Shown piece after piece: positions 45,331-58,110 of a stretch of 64,000 nt of DNA. A program made the position numbers and the translations under genes. Location of the stretch: contig NC_049983.1 in NCBI RefSeq assembly GCF_000003815.2, positions 17,328,746 to 17,392,745 on the forward strand. Direction: 5' to 3'. The notes beneath the pieces were generated by a model. That model was not told where the DNA came from, did no database searches, and saw only the letters and a list, made by a program, of their open reading frames with translations. This DNA is from Branchiostoma floridae (Eukaryota > Chordata > Leptocardii > Amphioxiformes > Branchiostomatidae). Position 1 is the first letter of the stretch; every line of letters starts with the position of its first letter.

Positions 45331-46219
45331 GTATCAGTAGCGGTTGAACTTAAAGAAATATTGGGGATATGAAATACGAAAAACAATCCAAAAGCATTGC
45401 ATTGACAGAATAATGAAAAAAACATAACCTTAGCCATTCTGGTAACGGTAATGAGACTAATCAGGGTAATTCTTCATCTCTCTGTTTAAAAGAAAGGTTT
45501 TAAACATAAACACACAGCAACAGTTGAGATGCTGTCTTTGGCATTGATGTCACTCCGGTGGAGTCATAGCTAACTTTAATCCGAACGTTTTCATATTCCA
45601 TTAATTCCAAAATTCTAGCTATAACTTGAAATTTTATCACAACCTCCAAACAATTTACAGCCTGATTCATTTATTCTTCCAAGCTTTTTAGTTGCCTGTA
45701 AAATTTGACCTTTATTATTGGGATAGGGGCGTATAACAACTTTGTCATACACATTATATTTAATTTCCATTTCAATTTTGCTATCAGTATGGTTTACATC
45801 TTACTTCATTTTGTATTTTGCTTAGTCTGGTTATGTTTATACTTCTATATATATATATGGATAGTGGTGGCGTGAATATAAGTAGATTACCACCACGGCT
45901 GTCTTGTTTGTCAAAGTGAATAAAAACAAGTGCTTCTGAAAAAAGCTGTGTCTTGGCGTGTAGTAGTGATATCGATAGGAAAAAGTACCTCGGTGCTTCG
46001 CCGGCGCTCATCAATAAACATGAGGATCACATCAAAATAACCAGAGACAACCAGAAAAAAATAATTTTGTTTTCACAATTAAAGAACGTTGAATCCTTTC
46101 CAGTGGACTTTTCCCTCTAAAATTAAAGTTACTGGGGTCAGTAAGTTCGTAATCTGCTCTTTCAAATGGTACGACTACTCTCATTCTGCTGCGGTCTAGC
46201 ACATCGATGCGCAAGCACT

Positions 46220-46528
46220 AGTCTCTACCAGACTCCGGGTCGCTGGAAAAACCGTAGAAATGGAACAAATAGAGGAGTGTAAGCCTAATCTCCAAACATA
46301 TCCTACTGTAGCATAAGATAGTATCAAAAGCTGGCAGAGGAGTGAAGCTGGCTTAGGGGTGTGTTTCGCTACCAGGGAAAATTGACACCCTTTGGATGAC
46401 TACACTCCTTGGCCAGTTTGGTACTATCTTATGCCATTATGGTAGCTGCTTGGAGATTAGTGTGATCCGTCCAGAGAATTATAGCTGGCTAGGTAACAGC
46501 GCGCGACCTACGGAGTCTGGTAGAGACT
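46220..46528. repeat. Foldback element
   Basis: Perfect 18-bp termini AGTCTCTACCAGACTCCG and complement, with longer imperfect inner arms (CATAAGATAGTA against TACTATCTTATG). CTGGTAGAGGCTAG near 4092 looks like a lone terminus of the same family. Confidence 0.82.
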
Positions 46529-46529
46529 A

Positions 46530-49250
46530 CGCAAGAACCGTAAACACAGGGTCACGCAGCCAGTGCGGTATCAGGACAGTTCGAAATTGCCACACGTCGA
46601 AATTGCTACACCCCTTGCCATCATACAACGCTTCCTTAGGACAAAATGCAACACTCTCTTACCCTCTGCCTGTACCGTGTATGTGGCACTTTTAATATAA
46701 GTTACAAAAACTTGAGTGTATACGTAGTGCCGCATTGTCCTCGTCTGTCCAAAAGCAAATAGAAAAAAAACCTGTAACAACAATCGCGAACCTGTAACCT
46801 GTAACTATCGCAAACCTGGCCGCCGTTTTCATTGGCAAATTTCTGGTGATTTAAGTATTTTAGCAGCTAAATAAACACATCACAAGAAAGAGAAACATGT
46901 ATCCTTTATCTGCTTGGTTAACTTTATCTTTAGGAACGGATAGGTTTCGTACCGTGAGTGTGGAAATATGCTAGAAAATTTACCGAATGTCAGTAGGTCT
47001 GGGAAATTTACTTCATTAACATAATTTATGTCATGTGAATTTATGGCACAATAAACCTGTTTTTTGAAAACATTTTGACTCAATATATATATATGCATTA
47101 TTCTTGTAGAATGTGAGTTGTGCGTGTTACTTTTGGTAAGGTCAACAACGTACTTCATGATGAGTTTCTCACTAAAGACGTCATCAATTAACAACCGCAT
47201 ATTGATGATTGATTAATGGGTGCATTAATGGGTGGATGGGGTGATTGGTTGGTTAGTTGATTGATTGATTGGCAATGTCAATGATAAGGGCAATATTGGC
47301 TATACTCGAGTGGCAAACAACTTATATCAACGTCACCACAGATATGCGACTAACGAAAATGAGTAACTAACTAACTAAACTACTAAACGAGTAACTGATG
47401 CCATCAAGTATACAAGGTACTGAGAAGAAACCATGGGCGGAAGGATTAGGAGAGCTGGTACGTACCATTGACTGTCGGCAACACGAAAGCAATGCCTCGT
47501 ACCAACTCACATCTCCGGCATTAGCTGACTGGCAACATTATTAGCGTTGTATCAATTCACACTGATTTCTGTCAACGATATCGTATGATACAAAATTTTC
47601 AGTTGTGTGCAGTGTCGTATCTGAAAAGTAGGAAAACAGATGACACCTTTAAGGTACAATCCCATTCCAATTACCAACTCCGCGGGGAAGTCAATGCTGT
47701 CAAAGAAGGATTGCGACATGACAACAGCATAAAATCGACCCGGAATCCAAATGGTTTCCACAGCCAGCACAGGCCAGCTCGTCGGCACCGGGACCAACAT
47801 GGCCCTGAGAAAGAGAGGCTGATGACCCGTAGACTAGAGTCCAGCCTTGTTTAGCCTTGGTCCGCTGCCGACGGTCGCTTCGGAGATCTAGAGGACCAAA
47901 GGCTGGACTCCAGGCTAGCTGACCAGGTTAAATAGAATGGGTTTCATATTCAAAAGCTTACCTTGGTTTAAAAGAGAAGCTGTGTACCATACCGCTATCT
48001 TTTCAGGAGTATATATGTCTTTGCCACAAGGAATACAAGGCGTTCGATTTCGCTGGAAGACGGAATACGGGAATAACCAGCGGTGGAAGTGGCCAGGTAA
48101 GACTGGTAAAGGTCGCTCAGGATGAAACGTAAGCTTAACCAGACCTACCTGGCATTTGCATGCCACCATTTCTCAGGTCCTACTTTTGGAGCTGTGTATG
48201 TAAAGGTGCTCTAATTGTACTTGGGGCACGCTTGCGGCACTGCTGGGTTCATTCACTGCAGCACTGTTGTGCTACTTTTGCCGATTTTCTCTTGCACTCA
48301 CACTGACGAGCGGCGTTTCTAGACTAAATGAACATTTCATTTCATGAAAAATGAAGGCAAAATGATGAAAACGCCCCAAAATGAGATACGTAATGAAAGG
48401 ATTTCCCTTATGATGATGAATTATATGGCATATGTTGTAAATAATCTTGAACGACTTTTACCGTAAAAGAAATGACCCAAATGAACGGACACTAATTAAC
48501 CGTATGCCAGATTTGACTCGATTGAATATGTGTTTTGCACCATGTATATGGGATAATATATTTTTATAGGTTTATTCAACAATTTTCCAATTTATCAAAT
48601 GAAAATGTTTGATATTTCACACGATTTTGTATGACGCGGAGTCTTTTCACTGTCGGCGGATGGCGACCATTGATGTCTATAAAGTCTATCACATCTGTAA
48701 AAATTGAGAAAAATGGCTTTATAGATCGGAATGACTGCAAGATTGGTGTTCTATCGGCAGCAGGCTACCAGCAATGATTAGACTGCTTGTAACTCAAAAG
48801 CGAACGTTATCATCCAACATAAATGTTTCTTTTTCAACGTCATACGACAATCTGTTTCTCCACATCTGTAGGTCTATGAATCGACACCCAGTTACCAGAA
48901 AAATTTTAAGAAATAGAGGCTCTCTGGTGCATTTTAGAGCCATCTCTGAGCAAATATGAGAAGCAAACGAACACTAACTTTTTGTCATGTCTGTGGCTGT
49001 CTAGTTCACGTTAGGGACGTTTTTTTACTATCTTTATCAACTACCACTCATGACAAACCTAACAAACCTAACGAAGGCTAGTTCCTCCTTGTTAATATTC
49101 ATAAATGACGCCACGCTACACAAACAATATCGCAAAATTATTTGTACCTGGCTGCCGATTTGCCTTTCACCGCGAAGCGGCTCGCGCTCCTATGAAATCG
49201 CATAGAACTCTCGTGGGATCTGAGCGGCTTGCCGGAGACGATTTTGAAAG
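46530..49250. other. Intergenic DNA, possible orphan exon only
   Basis: 46605-46755 is a diverged inverted relative of the 38143 repeat. 47838-47912 is a short inverted repeat (AGTCCAGCCTT/AAGGCTGGACT). 48006-48094 on the plus strand is flanked by good acceptor and donor sequences but has no recognisable product. 48205-48300 resembles 51960-52050 inverted. Confidence 0.4.
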
Positions 49251-49467
49251 TGTCTTACGCATTTGAAATTACATATATTTCGGACTCTTTTTGCTTCTCA
49301 CTCGTTCTCATTGAAATGTCGAAAATGGCATTTTTTTGGTCGAAAAATAGATCGGCTTTATTTTCACTGAAAACTACTTGGTTGTTTGGGAAAATTCCTC
49401 TTTTAACCATAGCCAAAAAATGGCAACTTATTATTTTCGGTCCCATTGATAATACATTACAGGGCAT

Positions 49468-49842
49468 GTAACAAACGTTACCGGTAACGTTTGTTACAAC
49501 AGTAGACTTTACCCTGTTCTCTTCAAAAGGACGTACCTTATTGACTACATCATTTAGGTATAAGTGGATGTCCCTAGGGGCATTTGAAAAGTGGGCAGCT
49601 TTTTTACACCAGGTCAAATAGAAAGCTTAGACAGCATCGAACAATGGTAACGTTTGTTACAGTCATTTCTGTACAACATTTTGTTAAGCATGGTGAGATA
49701 CAAATGACAGTCACCAACCCTTTTTTGTTTCTTTAGAAAGCCAGAAAAACTGTACAGCGTTACAAAAACGGCCATTTCTAGTCTTATACGTGCATAATAT
49801 AACCGTGGCAACCATCGTACTAGTGGTGGTAACGTTTGTTAC
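49468..49842. repeat. Cluster of GTAAC-GTTT-GTTAC palindromic motifs
   Basis: A perfect 30-bp palindrome (49468-49497, two inverted copies of GTAACGTTTGTTAC joined at CCGG) and two further single copies at 49647-49660 and 49829-49842. The sequences between them are weakly similar on the minus strand (DIHLYL/DCHLYL frames). Function unknown. Confidence 0.85.
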
Positions 49843-49859
49843 AGAATCTGGCGACAGGC

Positions 49860-50764
49860 ATAAACCACCTCACACAGCCTCCAAGATCAGTGACAGGGGC
49901 GATCAGACGTGATCGGGCAGAGGGCCTGGGTAGCTGGTTTCAACTGCCGAACAATCATTCTGGGAACTGAATTGTTACATTTTTGGCTACTATTTGAATT
50001 CTTCGTTTCTTCTCAGGCGACAGCCATTTTTTAGGGTGTGAAATCCCACCCGTGGCTATGATAATCTTCTAATCCATCAACCTCTACGAATGTTGTGGTG
50101 CATCTTTTGTAAAACATTACAGGGGTTGTGGAAAAATGAAGGAACCAGTCATGTTGTCTATAGTTTGCTCCATATCAAGGCGTAAAGTCAGGCGACAGCA
50201 TTTCGACATTTAAATGAGAACGAGCCTTCTGCGGTGGCAATTGATGACGACTAATCGGGGGAAAATGACAACAAAAACGTCAGCACAGTCATTGCGGCGA
50301 CTGATCAGAACTGGAGTGGGGAGGGGGGTGTCGGCGCACGACGCCGATTTTCCCAAGGCGGGGTCTCTCTGATGACGGGCGATAGAAATCCCCAGTTTAT
50401 CAAAAGTAATTAAATTCCGCTGATTTTCTGGAGATCTTACAAAATTTTCACGCTCTTTCTATATTTTTGAGCGCCGATTTTGGCTTACAGCGACCCACCA
50501 GTTTCATGGGGAGAAATTGATGCGGTCGCGCCCCGGGCCTTTACCGTAAGTTTACGTGACTCGAAAGACCCACTAGTAATTGCAAACTGCAAGTTTCTCT
50601 TTATAATTACCAGAAAATCTCCTTTCAAATAAGCGAATTAGTTTTATAACGTTGTCAATATTCCTAGCATAACTTCCGAAGACCCCTAGCAGCCTGGGTT
50701 TATCTTGCTAATTTTTTTTTTTTCGCCAGCTGAAGGGCCTAGCGCGCCTCCCCCTGGATCCGCG
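49860..50764. other. Intergenic DNA, no gene seen
   Basis: Mixed composition; no coherent frame or repeat recognised. Confidence 0.5.
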
Positions 50765-50898
50765 CGTGGCTTTCCTCACTTTACTCAGGTGAACATGAGT
50801 ACCTAGCTTCGGCCTGGGACGTCCCTCGGATAGGACGTTAAATGGAGGTCCCGTGTATGGGGAGAGCCACACCCCATGCACGTTAAAGAACCCCCACA
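50765..50898 (+). mobile_element. SINE 3' body fragment
   Basis: GGCTTTCCTCACTTTACTCA, GGACGTCCCTCGGATAGGAC and GCACGTTAAAGAACCCCCAC form the conserved body and tail of the tRNA-derived SINE. No tRNA head. A LINE 3' end abuts it. Confidence 0.7.
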
Positions 50899-50900
50899 TG

Positions 50901-51940
50901 AAGAAGAACTTTATTGCGCAACGATCGTACACGGTACAATGTATGGCAAAAAAAAAAGAAGAAACAAACTTATCATCCTTATTACTAAAACAAGTATCAA
51001 CCTTAGTACATATGCAGATTATGAATATAGAATAAAATAATTGGCATCCTGATTTCTAGAACAATAAGAGCTAGCTTAAATCATTGATATTGTATTACAA
51101 TCGAGTGGGGCTAATTATGAGTTTCGGCATTTTTTCTTATGACAAAGCAGTCTTTTATATATTTGCCTATTTTAGCATTGTGGGAGTTATTACATCTGAA
51201 TATATAATCAAATCTGTCTGTATCATTGAGTCTCTTAAAATCTGTTGTATTTGATTCGAGGAATGTGAATAACTCATTACGTGAAACATTGTACCTACTG
51301 CACATCATGACAAAGTGACATTCATCTTCAATTTGCTTTGGACAGAATGGGCAAAACCTTTGGTCAGGCGCTACATTATGATACCTGCCTGTTTCTATGT
51401 TCAATTTATGACTGCTGATTCTTAACTGGGTTATCGCTTTACGAATTTCAAAGTTATATATATCATAAAGGTATGTCTCTTGTTCATAACACTTTTTCGA
51501 TTTGTTAAGAAAAGACAGTTTTGAATTGCTTTTTATGCGAGCAAACCACTCCTGTATAAATGTATCTTGTAGACGGTAGCGAAGTTGGTCGGCAATGTAA
51601 TCTAGTTTATACGACTCAGGTTTCACCCATATATGTCCAAAGCCATGGTAATTGAGAATGTCTTTAACATGATTAATCCAGTCATGATCACCAGTAAATA
51701 CAGTATTGTATGCATCGCGAAGCAGAGAGTCCTCAGGTAAGTTTACCAAACGGTGCCAGTATTTAATGAGCTGAATTTTAGCAGAAATCATAATAGGAAA
51801 AGTTCCTAATTCTCCTCGAACGCCGTCATTAGATGATTTGGAGTGGATTCCAAGTAGAAATTTTTGAAAGCGTATATCAATTATGTCAAATTCCGGTATG
51901 ACTGTTGGGAGGCGTGTGTTACATGTGCGATGGTTTGTTG
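50901..51940 (-). mobile_element. 5'-truncated L2/CR1-like LINE (copy 2)
   Basis: The minus-strand frame 51111-51956 (281 codons, first residues in flanking DNA) is uninterrupted and encodes the ORF2 C-terminus: IQLIKYWHRLVNLPEDSLLR, then CPFCPKQIEDECHFVMMC and NSHNAKIGKYIKDCF. The 3' UTR ends CAATAAAGTTCTTCT on the minus strand. It is the best preserved of the copies but has no polymerase domain. Confidence 0.87.
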
Positions 51941-51959
51941 CGCTTGCAACCGGCACCTC

Positions 51960-53490
51960 TACTCTAGGTTCGTTTGCGGCACCTCTAGGTTCCTTGAGGG
52001 TACATCTGCGTTATCGAACCCCGTAGTGCCGCAAGCGTGCCACAAGAGCAGTGAGAGGGCACCTTAAGAGGCAAACAGCTAGTAACAGATTGTGGCACAC
52101 CACAATATTGATACCGCACGTATTCAAGGGATCAAAGTAACCAGGAAATCGTAACAACGGCATCAAATCTAACGCGCCGGATCTTAAGTCAGATACCTAA
52201 CCGCTTTAGCAGTCCCCGAGTAATGCAGCAGGGTACTAGATTTTTCAGGCTAGATATAATCTTTTGAAAACCTGCCGTTCTGGCGTTCACAAAATTCGAC
52301 CAACGGTCCCTAGAAGTGTGACGCCGGCTTAACGAACTCGTCATGGTCAGCGACCGAATAGCCACTAGAGAGCTGAATTTTGAGCTTCGGCTCGAGAACC
52401 TCGAGAACCAAAGCCTTGTAGAATCAATGTCTTAAACGCGCTTGAGCTTCGCCATTATAGTCTTATGTTTGCTCTTAGTGTGCACAAGTGGCGATATCAA
52501 CGGTGCACACACCAATGCGCGACAAAAATGTGACGAATGGGTCTCGAGGGTCCGTGTTTGAGTTCAAATTTCTCATAATCTGCTGCGAAGTGGCATTTAA
52601 TACTGGCATGGCTAAAAAGCGTAAGAAGTGATGTGTTTTTGGTGCAATTTGGTTTTGGGCCCGAGTTTCGCTTTCTTGTATTTCTACGCGTTGGAAGTGA
52701 TTCGCCCGTTGACCCAGATTCTCCGTCCATATGCGGTCTGTGAGCCGTGTTGCTATGCCTCGCGCGTCGGGTTATTGTAAAAATCACAGTGTTACGATTT
52801 TCTTTATTTTTTGCTAGATTAATCCTAGGTGTATTCTCTTTCCGACAATATCAGTCATTTTCATGACTAAAATATAGGTGATGGGTTTATTTCCACGTCG
52901 ACATTCCCCTTTTTTTGCATACTTTTTTATGAGAAAAAAACTGTTCTCCACCCAAAATTACGAAAAGCAGAGAGAGTGAAGAAACTGAAACCCGGCTGTT
53001 CTTAAAGCTGGAGTGATACCCTTCATTCCCATATACGGCCTTTCTGCTTTAGATGTATTTTCTTGAAAGACGGCCTCTCACAAAGCATGGCAACAACTAT
53101 TACATAAAGTACAAAATAGAGGTATTTTTTTATTTTTTTTAATGGTTCTCCTGTCGTTTCGACAGATGAGCAGGCAGACAGGCATTTTTACCTGTTTTTT
53201 TGCCTGACCCGCACATGACTTTTTATGGTGAAGGAGGGGTGTGCAATTCCTTCTCCACCCTCTCGTCTACTGGAGCACTAAGTCTCACAGGGACACAACT
53301 GTTTGACACATGTGAGACGGCTTCAGCAGATGCAGCTTTGTTATTCGGAGTATCCGTCTCCTAGGAGGACTTCCGACCAAGGATGTAAGGAGTTCCTCCT
53401 ACCCCTGATCGCGCGACTCGTGTGTCATGGCGGGTGCGTCATGCCCGAACATGCCCCTAAGCCTGTCTCGGCCAAGAAAGCCCCGCCAAG
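51960..53490. other. Intergenic DNA, no gene seen
   Basis: No recognisable gene. 51960-52050 resembles 48205-48300 inverted (GCCGCAAGCGTGCC). Confidence 0.5.
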
Positions 53491-53499
53491 GCCACTAGC

Positions 53500-53655
53500 C
53501 GCAGCTAAGTACCATTTACACCTGAGTTAGGTGAGGAAAGTCGTGTAAAGTGCCTTTCCCAAGGGCACAAGATCGGTGACACGGCAGGCGGATTCGAACC
53601 CGCAACCTCTCGGTCTCGAGCCGAATATGCTGCCACTGCACCACGTGGTCCCACT
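53500..53655 (-). mobile_element. tRNA-derived SINE
   Basis: Read on the minus strand, the head has an A-box-like GTGGTGCAGTGG and a B box GGGTTCGAATCC, followed by CTTGGGAAAGGCACTTTACA and CGACTTTCCTCAC body sequence. The anticodon loop reads CTCGAGA. It is truncated or abutted by LINE sequence at both ends, so not a functional tRNA gene. Confidence 0.8.
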
Positions 53656-53659
53656 AAGC

Positions 53660-54720
53660 AAGAGGTATAGGATAAAGCTTAACATCATAGTTAACATAAC
53701 AATAAGGGCTAATATGCATAATTCATTCATATAGTATCATAATGAAGTAGGGTAATCATTGGCTTCAGTATTCTTTTTAATAGCAAAGCAGTCCTTGATA
53801 TATTTGCCTATTTTTGCATTATGGGAGTTCTGACATCTAAATAAATGTGCAAATCTGTCTGTAGCATCGAGTCTTTTGAAATATGTTATACTTGCTTCGA
53901 GAAACGTAAATAATTCATTGCGTAAACTAGCGTATGTAGAACATTCCATTATAAAATGAGATTCATCTTCAATATGATTTGGGCAGAATGGACAGAACCT
54001 TTGGTCAGGGGCTACATTGTAGTATCTGCCTGTTTCAACATTCAACTTATGGCTACTAATTCTTAACTGAGTTACTGCTTTGCGAATCTCAAAGTTATCT
54101 ATATTATAAAGGTACATTTCTTGTTCATAACATTCTTTTGATTTGCTAAGAAAAGATAGTTTTGAATTGTTTTCAATAGAACTAAACCACTCCTGTATGT
54201 ATATATCTTGTAGCCTGGTGCGCAGTTGGTTAGCAATATAATCTGTTTTATAAGCCTCAGGTTTCGCCCATATTTGCCCAAGGCCGTGGTAACAGAGAAT
54301 GTCCTTAACATGATTAATCCAGTCTTGATTATCAGTAAATACATGTTGTATGCATCGCGAAGTAGCGAGTCCTCAGGTAAGTTTACCAAACGGTGCCAGT
54401 ATTTAATGAGCTGAATTCTAGCAGATATTATAAAGGGAAAAGTTCCTAACTCTCCTCTCACGCCGTCGTTAGATGATTTTGAGTGGACTCCGAGTAGAGA
54501 TTTTTGAAAACGTGTGTCAAGTATGTCAAATTCCGGTATATCTAAAGGGAGGCGTGTGTTATCGATTGAAAAGCCATCTTTTTCTAGATTAAGCACAGAC
54601 GCACATTTTAGAAACTTGTCTTTGTCTGATCTTCTTTCAAAATTCATATGAGTCTGAAGATCCACGACTGAACATGTATCTATATAATCTGCAAACCTAT
54701 GTCCGTAAGGTACAGAATTG
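53660..54720 (-). mobile_element. 5'-truncated L2/CR1-like LINE (copy 3), frameshifted
   Basis: Frames 54099-54665 and 53737-54117 together cover the same C-terminal region as copy 2, extending slightly further 5'. Reading is lost after LLRDAYN (an indel relative to copy 2). HFIMEC and NSHNAKIGKYIKDCF mark the end. Confidence 0.85.
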
Positions 54721-55334
54721 TGCCTTTAGCTTTTTTTGCTTGAGTGTCGTCATCAGTAGATGAAGCTGACCGCCAGTCATCGTCGTCGCAAATCAGTTAC
54801 TGCGTGTAGGCCAAATGTCACTAATATATGCATGTACCCACACCCCCATGCAAAGAAACACACAGAAGCAATTCATAGAGTATAATGAACGTCAGAGTTA
54901 GAAGCGACTGCATATAGTATATAATTAACGCCGGAGTGAACTACTTTCCGGATGGTACCCAGGCTAGGTAAAGTCGCATCTTAGCAAAACACCTTTAATG
55001 ATGATACAACCACACTTGAGTGGAGGACTCGAGGAGGCAATTTAATGGTGACAACCCTCAGTATCACGTGCAGGGGACGCATGCAATTCTAAATAATAAT
55101 TGAACAGGCCAAAAAGACTTGAAAGATGCAGTGTTTAGATTTTTGTATCATTACGAAGGATAAAAAAGACAAGTACGTAACATGTTAAGAAGGAAATAAA
55201 ACTAAACTTAACATAGTGTGATGCCCAAAAGAAAGAAAAAAACACAAGTCTGTTATACTACAATTGCAACAGCATCGTCATATAATGTTCAAAGATTGTC
55301 CACTAGACGAATTGCTAGAATCTGCCCTTCCACG

Positions 55335-55565
55335 TAACATACCTTCGCATAATTCCACCAGGTGCCATTATACCGCCACCTCCAAAAACGTTGTTATAGA
55401 GGCCTTCTCAAGATTGTCTTCAACACCTAGATATCTGAATTGTATTTATCAATTTACCATTTTTAACATTCGGAATTCAAAACAATCTTGGGAAGACCTC
55501 TATACTAACGTATTTTTCACGTGGCGGTATTATGGCACCTGGTGGAATTATGATAGTCGATGTTA
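55335..55565. mobile_element. MITE, family 'TAACATA..TTCGCATAATTCC' (copy 2)
   Basis: Termini TAACATACCTTCGCATAATT and the complement ATTATGATAGTCGATGTTA. Inner arms carry AGAGGCCTTCTCAAGATTGT and a near complement. Related to 31424-31522. Confidence 0.82.
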
Positions 55566-55849
55566 CGTAGCAAACCAACTTTTCTGGCTTATAGCAACGT
55601 ATGTAGCGACACCATGATCACTGATAGCAGCGTACGTACCGGTGTTTGCCTGCACGCGCTTAGGCCTGCCTTTCCTTAAGAAAGATCCCGGCTCCTATAG
55701 CCGACCAACGCCTCCAGACCTTCTCCAGGCCATGGTAATATGTTTTTATTGCCTAGTATGTGTACCTGGGCCCCGATGAAAATCACTTTCTCAAAACTGA
55801 ATCGGGCTACCCAGGAGTCTGAAAATATCAATTAATAATAAATGAAGTA

Positions 55850-56300
55850 ATCTGGCCGGACCTACTCTAAATCATAGAACGTGTGAAGCTATGTGGGTTG
55901 GGGCCAATCGAGGACGAAGAGACACTCCCTTCGGAATCGACTGGCCGAATAAACCCATTAAATCCCTTGGAATTTACCATGGTTTGTCAGAGGAAGAGTG
56001 TGAGACTTTGAACTGGGAAAAGAGAATAGATAACCTGGAAAATTTGCTTCTAAAATGGCTTAGATGCAAATTAACCCTTTACGGTAAAGTACTGATTATA
56101 AAAACATTATCTGTCTCTCAAATAATCTATAATATGTCCATGATCCCAACACCCTGACTGGGCCTTAAAACGTATTGAAAAAGCATGTTTCTCTTTTCTA
56201 TTGAACCGCAAACCGGACAAAATAAAAAGAAAAGTACTGTACTCCAATTACCAAGAAGGAGGGATAAAAATGGTAGATATCAATTTAACGCAGTAGCCAA
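55850..56300 (+). mobile_element. LINE fragment (reverse-transcriptase thumb/connection region)
   Basis: Frame 55891-56157 reads KSLGIYHGLSEEE and LTLYGKVLIIKTLSVSQIIY; the next frame continues KRIEKACFSFLLNRKPDKIK and YQEGGIKMVDI. This is typical sequence following the catalytic core of L2/CR1-type LINEs. A frame change and stops show it is dead. Confidence 0.8.
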
Positions 56301-56429
56301 CAGGCTGCATGGGTTAAAAGACTTATACAGTCGGCACACGACGACACTCAAGTGCGCCACAGGCATCTTATACCTTTACACTTTATTAATCATTTCGGAA
56401 AAGATTTCCTTCTCTTCCGCTTCCGTACT

Positions 56430-56732
56430 AACCTGTCTAGTAGGAGTATGGTTACAATCAAACTTAAAATGGGATACGCAGGTATCAAAAATGATCTCCA
56501 AAGCCAACGCAAGACTCTTCATGCTTCGAAGCCTGAAACGGTTCAACGTTAGGGTGGATGACTTGCTTCAAGTATACACGTCCTATGTCAGACCCGTTTT
56601 AGAACACTGTGTTCCAGTATGGCATCCCGGACTCACTAAAGAGCATACTGCACGGTTAGAAAGAATTCAGAAGAGAGCCCTCCGTACCGTGTTAGGCGGA
56701 CAGTACACGACCTATGAAGCTGCACTAACCCT
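56430..56732 (+). mobile_element. CR1-like LINE ORF2 C-terminal fragment
   Basis: Reads LKWDTQVSKMISKANARLFM, SYVRPVLEHCVPVWHPGLTK and LERIQKRALRTVLGG, a conserved CR1/jockey signature after the polymerase domain. Inserted next to the previous LINE fragment in the same orientation. Confidence 0.85.
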
Positions 56733-56734
56733 AT

Positions 56735-57284
56735 TAATGATGACATTATGATATTGTTATACATGTGTACACGGCGCTTTGTACACTTGATTTCTGCTGG
56801 TGGAATAAAATCAATTGGAAAAAAAACAATAAATGGTTCGGGGTACGTCGTGACGAAGGTTTTCTGTGGTTGGGATTTGGTCCTCGAGGTTTCCTACTAG
56901 ACTTAATAAGAATCGACCGCGCCTGCCGACCGCACAAATGGTCATGTTCAGCTTGGATGCGAGCAGAGAAACCTAACAAAGCAGGAAGAATGAGACTAGG
57001 GTGGATTTCAGGCTACGTCCACCCCAGACCTTGGTTGGGAAGTGGTTGGGGCAAAGTCGTAGGAACGTCCTGATAATGTAACAGGGTTTAAACTGCGGTC
57101 AACCTGAGATTTCTTTAATTTCCACCAAATATACAAGTACAAAGTACATGTTAGATCTAACCGGAACATGGCATCAACTCACGTCAATGACATCTAAACA
57201 CTTCCATCCATCCCAATAACACAAGTGATATAAAGTTGAAGCATACAATGAAAAGAAGTGATAAAAAGATTCCTACCGTGTTCA
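56735..57284. other. Intergenic DNA, one unexplained frame
   Basis: 56765-57073 is open on the plus strand and rich in Trp/Gly/Arg, without a recognised domain. The reverse strand is also open. Probably non-coding or transposon debris. Confidence 0.4.
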
Positions 57285-57624
57285 GATAGTGATGTTAAGC
57301 TGACGGGCGGTTATAAAAGACGACGAGTCGAAACCAACGAACGTCGCGCTAATGCGGCGTGCGCGGATCAACAGGTATATTGTACTTGTGATGTTTCTCT
57401 GTTTGCCATATTTGGTTGGCGGCTTGAGCACCAATAAGCGGTGCTGACGGGGATATTTTTTAGCCTCATTGCAGTGTTCGTCGGAACGGGGCTTTGCCGT
57501 GTTAGCCCCGGGTGCAAAGACTCGCTGTAACGGCAAAGTCCCTTCCACAGCAAACTCCCTTTGTGGGCAAACTCCCTTTCCGGGCCCATGGGAACATAGC
57601 CAACGTTAAAAATTGCAAACCAAG

Positions 57625-57643
57625 CCCCCCCCCCCCCCCCCCC
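57625..57643 (+). repeat. Poly-C tract (19 C) followed by poly-A
   Basis: Nineteen C then eight A. The length may be a sequencing estimate. Confidence 0.9.
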
Positions 57644-57949
57644 AAAAAAAACAGCCCCGTTCTGAAGACTGCAACGGAGGCTAGATGTGTCTACAAAAAG
57701 GTTATTTTCTTGCTAGTTGATTGCCACAGCGGGACATAAATGAATGCTGTCTTATTCATCTCTATGTCCCCCTAGGGTTGGGGATTATGTAATTTTTTTT
57801 CTATTTTGTACTTTGTAGTCACTGTGGTAATTAAGGTTCATTAAAGCTTTAAAGCAATAGCAATCATCACCGAGGTAGATATGCCTATAAGATGGTACGC
57901 TCGAAACTTGTGATTTTCATTTTATCTATTTATCCATGGGGGTTTTCAC

Positions 57950-58110
57950 TAGCGTTTGTGTGTGTGCGTCAACAAGATAATTCAAGAACGGTTGGATAGA
58001 TGATTTTCATACTTGGTGTATCGGTGGGGTGTGACGAACGCATCTAAGAAGTTTCAGATGGTCAAGATTTCAACTTTTTCCCTGGACGTCACATGTGATC
58101 ACAAATGATG
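57950..58110 (+). repeat. Truncated copy of the 'CCTCCATGAAA' dispersed repeat
   Basis: GCGTTTGTGTGTGTG, CAACAAGATAATTCAAGAAC and GTATCGGTGGGGTGTGACGA match the 5' part of the 11.5-kb copies. Confidence 0.7.

Noticed and set aside
47552-47800. Minus-strand candidate exon (WIPGRFYAVVMSQSFFDS)
   Set aside because: A good acceptor exists near 47813, but the phases do not fit the open frame of the other candidate at 47990-48107 and no family is recognised.
49255-49617. 120-codon minus-strand frame
   Set aside because: No recognised domain, and it spans the GTAAC palindrome cluster; codes VTNVT only because of the motif. Kept as a repeat rather than a gene.
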